Shown here piece by piece: positions 21,346-30,260 of a stretch of DNA of 64,000 bases. The first letter of the stretch is position 1; every line of letters begins with the position of its first letter. Made by a program: the position numbers and the translations under genes. This stretch comes from Siphonodentalium dalli (lineage: Eukaryota > Mollusca > Scaphopoda > Gadilida > Siphonodentaliidae). Under the pieces are notes generated by a model. It worked only from the letters and a program-made list of their open reading frames with translations. It was not told the origin of the DNA and made no database searches. The stretch is taken from NCBI GenBank assembly GCA_032622095.1, contig CP136063.1, positions 185,113,956 to 185,177,955 on the forward strand, read 5' to 3'.

Positions 21346-21408
21346 ATGTAACATTATATCACTGTTATTGTATCAATTGATAGGTTCAGACAAGTTCGAT
21401 GTTTAGAA

Positions 21409-21475
21409 AAGAAAAGTTACCTATAATTCTGCTGTGGTTAAGCAGTCCATTATTTAGGGCATACCTGTATGTAGG
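21409..21475 (+). repeat. Dispersed fragment of the 8609-8811 palindrome arm
   Basis: AATTCTGCTGTGGTTAAG, with a preceding AAGTTACC and a following AGTCC(G)ATTA..AGGGCATA, aligns with 8759-8815 with a few changes. It shows that the palindrome arm is part of a dispersed family. Confidence 0.65.
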
Positions 21476-21735
21476 CCTATCAGTGGATGAATAGTCTGCC
21501 GGAGAAGTACTGTGTAGACAGGTCTTGTCGGTAAGAGAGTCAGACGAGAAGTGAAGGCTCGGCTATTAAAACATAGTAATGCGATAGCGAACATCAAACG
21601 AGTCTGCGCACGCATATCTGTCAAAAGGATACAATAGCAGTCATTGGTCAATTTATCACCGGTGTCAGCTCAGTACCCAATCGGGACGAAGCCGAAGGTC
21701 AACTCATTTTTTTTGCTCATTATAGTACGTCACTT

Positions 21736-21940
21736 GGACATTTTATCAGTTTATCACGTGATCACTAAATGTGGCAATCGGGTATCCACCGATGCCTGCA
21801 ATTTATTATTTATAATAATTGCACTCATTGATCTCACGTAAATAATACTCTTAGTTGTTCCAATAAAATAGTTATCAAATTCGATCACCAATAGATTTGA
21901 CTGTGGAATATAATGACCTTTAACTTATTTATCGATCTAT
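21736..21940. repeat. Direct repeat R1, copy 2
   Basis: Near-identical to 20444-20647, but followed by unrelated sequence in place of R2. Confidence 0.9.
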
Positions 21941-22095
21941 GTTAGAACATGGTCTTAACAAAAAACTTGACCATAACAAAAATTACCTTACATTTATGCA
22001 TGAATCTAATTAGACCATACGTAAATATTGTCAGCTTATCGTCTGATGAGCAAATCCGATGTTTATCAAAAATAGTACAACTTCCAGTTGGTAAT

Positions 22096-22250
22096 TACTC
22101 TTACGAATGAAGAGCGTTGAACATATACGAAATTACTACACGAATGAACTGAAATTTATATTTTCACATCTTACCAACAACAGATACAGACATAGTCATA
22201 GTGTTATACTATCTTACATGTACCCATGCTATGACATCATTCGAAGGGGC
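22096..22250. repeat. Direct repeat R2, partial copy
   Basis: It shares GAAGAGCGTTGAACATATAC, TTACTACACGAATGAA and CATGTACCCATGCTATGACA with R2, with small deletions. It is followed by GTGACACG..AAGGGACGTGATGTAATATT, which recurs near 22650-22685. Confidence 0.8.
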
Positions 22251-22337
22251 AATACACTCAAGGAGTTAAAGTGACACGAAACAAGGGACGTGATGTAATA
22301 TTGGTGTTTGAATCTTAAAGGAACACAAGACACTCTA

Positions 22338-22620
22338 AAGGGACACTCATTATGAATGAATGTTAACAATACAAGCGCACGAATGAAGAGCGTTGAACAT
22401 ATACAAAATTACTACACGAATGAATTGAACCTTGAAATTTATATTTCACATCTTACCAACAACAGCTACAGGCATTATCATAGGGTTATACTGTCTTGCA
22501 TATACACACGCTATGACATCATTAAAGGCGGACAATCCACTCACGGTGTGACAACAGATACAGACATAGGCATAGTGTTATACAGTCTTCTATGTACCAA
22601 TGCTATGACATAATTAAAGG
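22338..22620. repeat. Direct repeat R2, copy 2
   Basis: It matches 20648-20935 with few changes. Its right end lies about 140 bp from the stop of the minus-strand zinc-finger gene, so it could be a terminal or subterminal part of the element carrying that gene. Confidence 0.9.
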
Positions 22621-22756
22621 GGGATAATACACGCACGGTGTGGAATGTTAAAGTGACACGCGGTAAGGGACGTGATGTAATATTGGTGAAACCCCCTCCC
22701 CACTTATAGATATATAACGAAGACGAGAATAACATGTTGATGAAGTTTATTGAAAT

Positions 22757-23326
22757 TTAATCATTGTCTGAATCTTCGACCGTTAGATTTACTTCTAAGA
22801 GTTTCTTGAATTTTCTCATCGCTTCATCTGCAGCCCATTCATTATTATATCCGTGTTTGGTCAGTTTGACCATTTTCTTCATGATCATGGTATGTATGCG
22901 TGATGTTTTCAATCGATACTGGTATTCTATTAATCGTCTATAACTTTTGAGAAACAGAGCAAACTCTGTGTCGATGGTATCCTCTTTTCCCGACATGCTC
23001 TCATCTCCCGAAATGCCCTCTTCTTCTTTCACATCATTGGTGACGCGTTTCATCATACTTTTGAATGTGTCCATCTCGTTGACACATCGCGCAGCTTTCT
23101 TAAGACCGAATACCGTTCTACTACCGACGACATTACCATCTTCTGAATCTGATAGCGTTCCCCGTTCATCTTCATCTGAATCTAGACCCGCTTCGTCAGA
23201 TTCATCGGTATCTTCTCCGAAGAGAGTTGGTTTTGTCTCGGACATAACTCCGTGTTTAATCTGTTTATGTCTTTGTAGATTGTAGTTCGTCGATAAAATA
23301 ATGCCACATAAATCACACCCGTGCAT
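22757..23326 (-). CDS. C2H2 zinc-finger, acidic protein; Polinton/Maverick-like accessory gene (tentative)
   Basis: This intact 189-residue frame has one C2H2 finger at the very N-terminus: C4, C7, H20, H25 (CX2CX12HX4H). An acidic region (about 37-65) follows, then a second acidic stretch (about 95-115). The C-terminal third is helical and basic, ending MRKFKKLLEVNLTVEDSDND. I recall small proteins of this plan, with an N-terminal finger and a charged helical tail, among genes carried by Polinton/Maverick elements in invertebrates; this was not checked. The ATG at 23326 has TATAAG about 30 bp upstream on the minus strand (23354-23363), set in a small inverted repeat. It lies about 190 bp downstream of another small minus-strand gene. 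No capsid, polymerase or integrase gene was found nearby. Confidence 0.55.
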   Translation of the reverse strand: MHGCDLCGIILSTNYNLQRHKQIKHGVMSETKPTLFGEDTDESDEAGLDSDEDERGTLSDSEDGNVVGSRTVFGLKKAARCVNEMDTFKSMMKRVTNDVKEEEGISGDESMSGKEDTIDTEFALFLKSYRRLIEYQYRLKTSRIHTMIMKKMVKLTKHGYNNEWAADEAMRKFKKLLEVNLTVEDSDND

Positions 23327-23349
23327 TATCGCGAATTATTGGAAGAACC

Positions 23350-23370
23350 ATCACTCTTATAAGTAGTGAT
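23350..23370 (-). promoter_or_regulatory. TATA-like box within a small inverted repeat
   Basis: ATCACT and AGTGAT arms flank CTTATAAG, read CTTATAAG on the minus strand and lying about 30 bp before the zinc-finger gene's ATG. A TATA box so near the start codon leaves a very short 5' UTR, as seen in compact element or viral genes. Function is inferred from position only. Confidence 0.3.
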
Positions 23371-23514
23371 AAAAAGAGAGAATAAGGTGTGGTATACAAC
23401 CGTCGCGCTAAGAGTACGTTCGTCCCGGGGCTAGGGTATAGATATTTGACCGCCGGTGATTCAATTAATGCCAATTTATCAGTATGGTACTCTATGTATT
23501 CATTCATGATTTGG

Positions 23515-23832
23515 CTAATCGTATGACACTGGTCTTTTCATTTTCTTCTTATTATTAGACAAACCTCCAACTCTCTTGTTGGTTTGTTTGGACGCTTTAC
23601 GTGTGTTTGTCAACTTATTTGCTGCAACTTCGGCCTTAGCCATTTCAATCGCTTGAGCGAGGGGTGTCACCACGTTAATATGTGGTTTTAGAACGTCTTC
23701 TTCACTATCACTATTTTTAGTTCTGTCAATAAAGTATCGACCCTGATTATCTGGTATTAACTTCCCATCAACCATATCTCTGAAATGTTTTCTCCACATT
23801 TCAAGATCTGCTGGAATATACGGGATCGACAT
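23515..23832 (-). CDS. Small basic-tailed protein, Polinton/Maverick-like (tentative)
   Basis: This intact 105-residue frame begins MSIPYIPADLEMWRKHFRDM and continues with a short GKL..NQGRYF segment. It has an alanine-rich helix (about 57-72) and a strongly basic C-terminus (KASKQTNKR, then NKKKMKRP). This plan, an aromatic N-terminal helix with a basic tail, suggests a nucleic-acid-binding or minor structural protein. I associate the N-terminal pattern with small Polinton/adintovirus-like genes, from memory and unverified. It is on the same strand as, and upstream of, the C2H2 gene. No membrane segment or signal peptide is seen. Confidence 0.45.
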   Translation of the reverse strand: MSIPYIPADLEMWRKHFRDMVDGKLIPDNQGRYFIDRTKNSDSEEDVLKPHINVVTPLAQAIEMAKAEVAANKLTNTRKASKQTNKRVGGLSNNKKKMKRPVSYD

Positions 23833-23909
23833 GTTTCTTCAAAATGTACAAGTCACTCTTTTTTCTGCATTTTATTTTAGAAAGTTTATCGCCTCTTATA
23901 AAAATCGAT

Positions 23910-24035
23910 TATTGCATCTAAAAATAGAATCTTTGGGTCTAAAATTGGTTGTACTTAAATATTCCCAAAAACCCAAAACTTCAAAAATTTCAAAAAACTT
24001 CAAAAAACTTCAAAAATTTCAAAAACTTCAAAAAT
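23910..24035. repeat. Direct copy of the 19.3-kb leader and A-rich tract
   Basis: TCTAAAAATAGAATCTTTGG, then GTCTAAAATTGGTTGTACT and an AAACTTCAAAAATTTC tract repeat the elements at 19304-19660 in the same orientation. The pair brackets about 4.6 kb containing the two Polinton-like genes. Confidence 0.8.
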
Positions 24036-24037
24036 AA

Positions 24038-24126
24038 GACCCCGGCGGCGGCATTTTACTGCGGCGGCGGTGCCGCCGCCGCCGCCGCCGGAGTCCGCCG
24101 CCGGCGGACCCCGCAGTAAAATACCG
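24038..24126. repeat. GC-rich hairpin with GGC/GCC trinucleotide core
   Basis: Arms GCATTTTACTGCGG (24051-24064) and CCGCAGTAAAAT (24111-24122) flank a core of (GCC/GGC)n. The core is nearly pure G+C in an AT-rich neighbourhood. Confidence 0.8.
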
Positions 24127-25769
24127 CAATGGTGCGTGGTCATAAATGGCCACATCCAGGGGGGGGGTCTGCAAAAAAATTCCGTATATAGGGCCGGGGT
24201 GGTTGGGTGATTGGTCCAGAGGCCGAACAAATCGTGCTTGTAAATTTTTTCAAAAATAGATTTAAAAAAAACAATTTACAAGTACTGACCATGTAATGTT
24301 GTTTGTAAGCATGTTAGTACCATGCTTATTGATATAGGGCTATATAGGCAGCTATAGTGACTATTTAGCCTCATATTTAGCAACATTCTGTATTTCACAA
24401 GATCCCGGCCCACTTCACAGTGGACCACCGTAATAGCGTTCAGGAAACTTATGATCAACGGAAGAAATATTTAGTAACAAAATTAATATATTACCTGAAT
24501 AAAAGTAATAAAACAAAAAAACTGTATCACAAATTGGATACTACATGGTGAATACTCAATGATGACTTGATACCATTAATCTGATTGTTGCATAACATGA
24601 AATTGAAAAGGGTATCTCATAAATTTCTAATGTCTGATATACTGTCTTGTTCTGGCATGTAATCAAATTCATTCCTTCTGGTTATTTCTGATCTTGAATG
24701 TTAATTTGCAACAATTATCCAAATAAAACTGAATTGGTTATGATGAATGACCGTTACTGAAGGTGACGCTATTCTCATTGAATTTCCGAACTTCTGCTTT
24801 ACTGCTCAACAAGACTAAACTAAAATACTAATATATATATACTGTTATCACTTACAAATAGATGAACTGAAATAATGTGATGCATTCAGATGCATTGAGA
24901 AATGACATTCTTCAATGTCTTCAAAGTTCAAACTAAAAGTAAAATCAAGAATAAACTCTGACTGAGACTAGACTGCAAACTCTAGTGCACAAATGTACAT
25001 ACAAATATTTAAAATCCATAGCAACTGAAGCTCCACTAAAACTCAACAGTTCTTGAACATTTGATAATATTTAGGTCCACACATTCTATTTTCCTTTACT
25101 GATATGGTTAGTCAAAAGCGGTCATGTCACAACCCGTGATATTATGCATATTCGTTCCCCATTTCTGGTCCGTCACCATGCCATAGGGTATCAAAATATG
25201 ACAACCGTCTCTTGAGTTATAATGCAAAATGTATGTACGGACGGACGCACGGACGGCTCGAGACGTCAACTATATACCCGCCGACTAATATCGGGGGGGG
25301 GGGTATAATAACCATATATCTATGTGTATACCTAACCAAAAACAATTCCCCTCCCCCATCCCACCCCGGTGGATAAGACTAAAGAGTTCTTTGGTCATGT
25401 ACAAATAATTGTGGAACCCCTGACCTGTTTACCACTATTTACACTGGCCAGTGTTCTCAGTCAGACACAACACACTCGATATATTAAGGCTATAACGGGG
25501 TCTAGGGTGATTTGAGACATATAGTGTACCTGCACAATGCTTTATTATTGTTGTTAGATACTGAAAATACCTGGAAACACCTGGAAATACAGTTTATTTT
25601 TCGTTTTTCTGATCTGTGTTTACCAATTAAGTATGTTTTTGCTCGAGTCTTAATGGTACACAACAAGAGTTTGCACCAAAAAAGGATAGAGGAATGGGTT
25701 TGGAAGGCAGTTAGCACAGTTATTGAAGAACGGCCAAAAAAAACTCTGAAATTTTGATAAAAACATGAG
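24127..25769. other. Non-coding interval
   Basis: No gene is recognised. At about 25225-25265 the run TACGGACGGACGCACGGACG and the preceding CAAAATATGACAACCGTCTC look like the end of a dispersed invertebrate repeat, followed by a G-tract at about 25292-25301. Confidence 0.45.
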
Positions 25770-25910
25770 AAAGGGGGGGGGGGGTCCCCAAAATTTTGGA
25801 GGGATTTTTTTTTTTGCACAAATGGGGTGGTGGTTCACTCGGGGTCGGAAAAAAGTTTTTGGGCCCTATATGTGCATTTTTTCCCCAGACCCCCCCCCCC
25901 CCTGCCACCT
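25770..25910. repeat. G/C-tract element
   Basis: A 13-base G run (about 25773-25785), a T/A-rich middle with GGGGTGGTGG, and a 14-base C run (about 25889-25902) give the same bounded layout as 16110-16275. Overlapping frames on both strands are artefacts. Confidence 0.55.
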
Positions 25911-25959
25911 CGGCCAAAAATGTTCGGGCCAAGTCCGAAAAAGTGGGCCTATGGGCTGA

Positions 25960-26195
25960 ATATGGGATATGGACCATTTTCGAGAACACTGAGGATTTCG
26001 GCCAATTTGACGGCATGGGTGGGTGGGTGGCCTGTCTCAAATACCCCCTATAGACATCTCTACCCCCACCATCACCCCAGATGGTACCACCCTGAGGAGG
26101 TGAAAATGTGGTATGGACCAACGGTAAGGATTTCGGCCAATTTGACTGCATGGATGGATGACCCGCGCCAAATACCCGCCGAAACATTTAGAGTC
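25960..26195. repeat. Dispersed repeat, inverted copy of 9300-9560
   Basis: GGACCATTTTCGAGAA, GATTTCGGCCAATTTGAC (twice, about 120 bp apart) and GGTACCACCC correspond to the reverse complement of the two-module repeat at 9300-9560. Confidence 0.7.
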
Positions 26196-26392
26196 TTGCC
26201 ACCTCTTAGTCGCTAAGTTTGGTATCATAATTTCGGAACGGAACTGTAAACGATGTTTTACTGGCTTCTCATTTTGTATATACATAAGTTCGTGTCTATT
26301 CTGTTGTATAAGATCTGACCATTTAAAACTGTCACTACGGTGACATCGGTTACTTATTCCCAGTTCCTTATTCCTTATTCGGAAACATATTT

Positions 26393-26672
26393 TGACCAAA
26401 TAAACGGTGCGGTAGGGTGACCCACCCCAAAAATAAAATATAAAAACCGAAAACCGCACCGCTCTAGCCCGTGCGGTTGCCACAGGAGGTGGCCAAATTG
26501 GCAACCATAGCCCTTTTGGTATTTATGAACCGATTCTGACCAAATAAACGGTGCGGTAGGGTGGTCCGCCCCAAACGATACTATAAAAACCGAAAACCGC
26601 ACCCTCTAGCCCGTGCGGTTGCCACAAGAGGTGGCCAAAATGGCAACCATAGCCGTTTTGATATTTATGGAC
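26393..26672. repeat. Two tandem copies of a 144-bp unit
   Basis: Copies 26393-26536 and 26537-26672 share TGACCAAATAAACGGTGCGG, TATAAAAACCGAAAACCGCA and TAGCCCGTGCGGTTGCCACA. Each copy contains inverted GTGCGGT/ACCGCAC words that could form a hairpin. Confidence 0.9.
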
Positions 26673-26920
26673 ACCAGATACGAACAGACGAATATGATGG
26701 CTATACAGTATTATACTACAGCGATGAAATAAAGATGAACATTTACTTAAACCAACACTTTATTAATTAAAATTCTCCGAATTCAACCAAACCACCGTTC
26801 AAGTCACGACTTTCAAACTAATTATATGGTATGCTGCATCGTCACCCTCTATCGGACGATTCATCAGCTGTGATGCAATGGTTTCGTTTCACAACTATCA
26901 TCTTATACTGTACAAAGGAA
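26673..26920. other. Non-coding interval
   Basis: Nothing is recognised in these 250 bases. Confidence 0.4.
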
Positions 26921-27105
26921 CAGCAGGGGGTGAACGCACCAACTGATTCGGGCCATAAACGGGCTCCATTGAGCCTTCCAGCCCCTGTCCCCAGCAGGGG
27001 GTGAATGCACCAGCTCATTCAACCCAAACAACTCTCTGCCCCTGTTCCCAGCAGGGGGTGAATGCACCAACCAATTCACCCCAAAAAAACTCCCAGCCCC
27101 AGCTC
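26921..27105. repeat. Three copies of a CAGCAGGGGGTGAA motif
   Basis: CAGCAGGGGGTGAA(C/T)GCACCA begins at 26921, 26992 and 27049, with spacings of 71 and 57 bp. Each copy is followed by a CAATTC/CATTC and CCAGCCCC(T/A)G-rich spacer. It lies just upstream of the polymerase-helicase fossil and may belong to that element's 5' region. Confidence 0.8.
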
Positions 27106-27256
27106 CCCGGTATCAAGCATATAGACCTCCACGTACTCAAATAATTGGGACAATGCAAACAGGGAGAGTCATGGAAAGCCCACTACCTTCACCGGCCCGT
27201 ATTCTCCTTTTAGATATACCCGTTGTTATGGGTATACCTGAACTTCCTGAAGTAAT

Positions 27257-27493
27257 ATGAAGGGTCAACATTCATGCCGGTGGATTACCTTGAACTCTAC
27301 AGAGCTCTGTGCCCTACGCTGTCTGGGTGAGTACTGTAAAGTTCATCTGGCCCGATTGCGAAAAGGATCATGCACAAAGCCGTGCCGTGTTTGCGGTAAG
27401 GGTGCAACGAACCAAATATCACTCTGCTTGAGGTGTGGTTACAGAAATGAAAAGGGATTTGCTCGGTTGGCGGCCATTGACGTTTTCAATTAG
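27257..27493 (+). pseudogene. Cys-rich zinc-binding N-terminal domain of the fossil gene
   Basis: This is 78 codons from ATG to TAG. Cysteines and histidines come in spaced pairs: an early HSCRW, then ELCALRC, GEYCKVH, KPCRVCGKG and LCLRCGYR. That is enough for two zinc sites, the second a typical four-Cys ribbon (CX2C..CX2C). It is probably the true N-terminus of the long gene, the TAG at 27491 being one of its lesions. A 7-bp inverted repeat (TATACCC/GGGTATA, 27215-27236) lies just upstream. Confidence 0.55.
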
Positions 27494-27505
27494 ATATGTG
27501 GTTAC

Positions 27506-27665
27506 AATGAATATACCTATCCAGGACATGTCTATTATACGCAAGCTTCGAGCCCAAGCCAAAGATCTCGGCTTGAGGGAGTATTCCTCTCTTCAAAAGC
27601 CTGATCTAATTAAGGCGATTGCCGACGTCCGTGCTGCAGAGTTTGTTTCACGTCTGCAAGCTTAA
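27506..27665 (+). pseudogene. SAP-motif segment of the fossil gene
   Basis: The frame from 27506 reads MNIPIQDMSIIRKLRAQAKD and continues with LGL..YSSLQKPDLIKAIAD. This is the two-helix pattern of a SAP DNA-binding motif: hydrophobic helix, short Gly-containing turn, K-x-x-L-I second helix. The TAA ends it at 27663; the gene then continues in another phase (DAEVTACETIEERLQRNPIR near 27675). Confidence 0.5.
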
Positions 27666-28899
27666 GCTTATCGACGCCGAGGTCACGGCGTGCGAAACCA
27701 TCGAGGAGAGACTGCAAAGGAACCCAATCAGGAGAAAAGAACCGTTGAGGCACATTGGCGAAAGGAAGTGGCGATGGAATGTCGTGCTGAGCATTATGCG
27801 AAAAGGCCCTGGGGTCCTCAGAGAATCGGACTTCAGATACATGAGGGAGAGGGGACAATTTGACCTGGATGTCCAGGTCCCGCACTCGGTGAGGAACCCG
27901 GCCGACGAACCGTGGGTTGACATGATGAACGATGCCAAACACGAGTTTGAAGTCGACGGCGCAGCCGCAGTCCTCTCCACATGGAGGGTAGAGAGTGTTG
28001 ACTCAACAGATTCGACGGTCATATGGCAGATAAGAGAGCAGCACAAGTCGTCAGAGAGCTTCCCGAACGAGAGTACACCCTCAAAGTTAAGTTCTTGAGG
28101 CAGCATGATGACGGCAACTGGGTGGTTTCAGACAAGTTCGACCCGGTCAGGGCCGAGAGGAAGAAGGGACAAGGCGTCGTTGAGATCATTCATGCCTCAA
28201 GCCCGGTGTGCTGACGCCAGACGGGTATTGACCGCCCATACTATGAGAATGCCTACCCTGTGTCACTGCGGTCGTCTATGGCATCTATCCCCGATCCTGC
28301 AAACCTAGCACCAATGAAGGACGGCGACATCAACTGTGTTGCCCAGTGGAGGAACACGTTGAAGGTGCGCTGAGAGGGCAGGGACTCACGCCCACGAGGA
28401 GAAAGAAAATTCAGAAGTGAGAGGAGCGAGTTCATCAAACAGGCCGCGGTCGAGGATGTCGCCGTCCTCGAGAAGATACTGAAGCGTGCGATCATACTCC
28501 GAGATATAGCCGATGAGGACATCTACACCAACTGGAAATACCAGCTTAGGGGCAACGGGATCAGAGGTAAAGTAGAGCTCATCTGCCACAACAGCCACGC
28601 CTGGTCCAAAGACCCCCAATTCCCATGCTCCAGGCAGGTTCACTTATATTAAGGCGATATCTGGGAGGCCATTCGAAACGCAACCCAGGACGAGCCGATT
28701 TCAGTCTGTCTGCTAGGGGATGCAAGACAGAGCTCAGTATGGACCAGATTGTGCTCCAAGACGGCCGCACACACAGGACACTGGAGACTGACCAAAACCT
28801 CCAGGAAGCCTTGCTGAATTGGGCGATGAGTCCCTCGCAGACCGAGCCGTCGGTGTGAACCACACAGCCAGTATCATGACAAAAGAGCACAACGGCTGG

Positions 28900-29750
28900 A
28901 AACCGACCAGGCTAATCTCGGAGATGACACACAGAAAGCATGTGTCGAGCATGGTCATGGAGGCATCTGGAACGTGACGGGCTGCGATATAAGAGACGTC
29001 GCCAGCATCGACATGAAAGCCTGCTAACCGGCCAGCTTCCAAGGCCATGGCGAGGCCAAGCCATATTTTGACAGATTCGGGCACCCCACCCACCGCATGA
29101 CCCGGTCCCAATCAACGCCCCCTCCCCAAGATATCGGCACCGGTTTCGCCGAGGTAGAGGAATGGGAGTTCGCCCCTAACTGCCACCCCGTCATCCCCGC
29201 CTGGTTCGGAAAGCATTTCGCATATCATGGCTGTGCCCCCACACACCTGCTCGCCTTTCTGGTTGAGTCAGATCTCCTGAAGAGCCTGAAGGTCCATGAT
29301 GCCATCATCACCTTTGAGCAACGAACCGCGGTCTGGCTCCCTGAATATCGTGATGAAGGCTGCAGCATCATAGGCAAGTTCATCCAGGACAGCAATGACG
29401 ACGGCAAAAGACTGACACGGAGGCTTGTGGTCGATCAGGGAAAGCTTAACTTTTTGGTAAGGGACACCCCCAAAGTGGCACTCTGGTTGGCGCCCCCAAC
29501 AGTGTCCCCTTGGCCACATTCTCACATACGACGATGGCTCGCAGCACCAGTACACCCACTTGAGGGCCTCAATGCTGGCCACACCAACCTCCTTGCTGTG
29601 CTGGCAAGATGTGAACCCGATGAAGCTTTCCGGGTGGCCACTGATAGCATTTACACCCAGAAGACCGCGTTGCAGAAGCTTGACGGTGTCAATGCGTACG
29701 TCGCCCCCAACTATGAGACTGTGGTGAGAAATTGTGTGTTAAATGCTTGA
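28900..29750 (+). pseudogene. Family B DNA polymerase domain of the fossil gene
   Basis: Polymerase motif A reads ASIDMKAC, a TAA at 29025-29027, then PAS. The stop replaces the aromatic residue expected in the D-x-x-S-L-Y-P-S pattern. Motif C appears as RVATDSIY at 29631-29654, matching the DTDS box. Between them is a frame of about 180 residues (29097-29750) with GTGFAEVEEWEF, HPVIPAWFG, EVWLP-like and DQGKLNFLVRD segments. Two compensating phase changes near 29500 and 29570 hide an alternative-frame stretch reading LGHILTYDDGSQ. The shortness and the motif wording resemble viral, plasmid and organellar-type polymerases more than cellular ones. The N-terminal exonuclease was not identified. 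Confidence 0.55.
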
Positions 29751-29859
29751 CTGTGGATCCATTCCTCTTACCGGTGGGCCCGGCTCAGTGGCGTGATAGG
29801 GAGGAGCAGTTGTACATGCCGCAGGAACACGCGCGTACCTCTCCAAGCCAGAATACTGT

Positions 29860-30260
29860 AGCCAAGCCACACCGATGGTCGAATCAACGGCGCCCAGCTA
29901 CAATGACTCACTGACCCGGCACCAGCTGAGCTACTTTAATGGTGGCGGGGGCAGTGGCAATACTACAGGAGCAATCGAGCTCTTCGGGGTAAGAGGCCCC
30001 CTCGTGTTTACCCCGACCCATCGCATCGCCAATGAAATGCGGATCCGAGGGGTCAAAGCCCAGACATACCACATCTTCTTCCGATGGAACGGTCAAAATG
30101 ACTGGACGCCCGATCGCATGAGGTAGAAGTTCATCCCACGTGTCATCATCTGGGACTAGGTTTGCACTGTGCCCGGCCTATCTTGGAGATGTTCTTGAAC
30201 TGGATTGACCAATATGGAGTTCATTTTATTTGCTGAGGGGATCAAGGACAGCCACAGGAA
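29860..30260 (+). pseudogene. SF1 helicase N-terminal part of the fossil gene, truncated
   Basis: The frame 29875-30126 contains a Walker A loop GGGGSGNTT at residues 23-31 (29941-29967), in which the essential lysine has become asparagine. It is followed by LVFTPTHRIANEMR, typical of motif Ia in Pif1/RecD-like helicases. Walker B reads VIIWD with a TAG (30157-30159) in place of the acidic partner. Motif III reads GDQGQ at 30237-30251, just after a TGA. Everything after 30260 is missing. Damage in all three motifs excludes function. Confidence 0.6.

Larger units (their letters stand above)
27257..30260 (+). pseudogene. Fossil of a long Zn-finger / SAP / family B DNA polymerase / SF1 helicase gene
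   Basis: About 3.0 kb of GC-richer DNA carries one colinear plus-strand gene broken by many stops and frameshifts. Parts in order: a Cys-rich zinc domain, a SAP motif, an uncharacterised conserved-looking region (27670-28720), a family B DNA polymerase (about 28720-29750) and an SF1 helicase (about 29860-30260). In-frame stops include 28212, 28371, 28650, 29025, 30124, 30157 and 30234. Phase changes occur near 27650, 28050, 28375, 28730, 28830, 28970, 29500/29570 and 29740. The C-terminal half of the helicase is absent: the next base block is the simple repeat of the satellite border. I recall multidomain proteins of this plan among uncharacterised predictions in cnidarian and glomeromycete fungal genomes; that memory is unverified. 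A replicative polymerase joined to a helicase implies a self-replicating DNA element; the family is not identified. Confidence 0.6.

Noticed and set aside
20912-21354. Hydrophobic 108-143-residue frames rich in LLICSF, like membrane proteins
   Set aside because: Products of the AAATGAGC minisatellite; the same phrase appears in all three minus-strand frames.
19998-23346. Shared word ATTATCG(T/C)GAATTATTGG as a common promoter of Polinton-like genes
   Set aside because: The word occurs at about 19998 and 23328, but the neighbouring ACTCTTA(C/T)A motif lies on opposite sides of it in the two places, so the arrangement is not conserved.
23313-23507. 64-residue minus-strand frame between the two Polinton-like genes
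   Set aside because: It overlaps the zinc-finger gene start and its TATA-like region and has no recognisable features.
25720-26504. 155-residue minus-strand frames
   Set aside because: They lie in G/C-tract and dispersed repeat modules, and their phrases recur because the modules recur.
27610-29582. Minus-strand frames of 60-152 residues over the fossil gene
   Set aside because: GC-rich shadow frames of the plus-strand remnant; none carries a motif.
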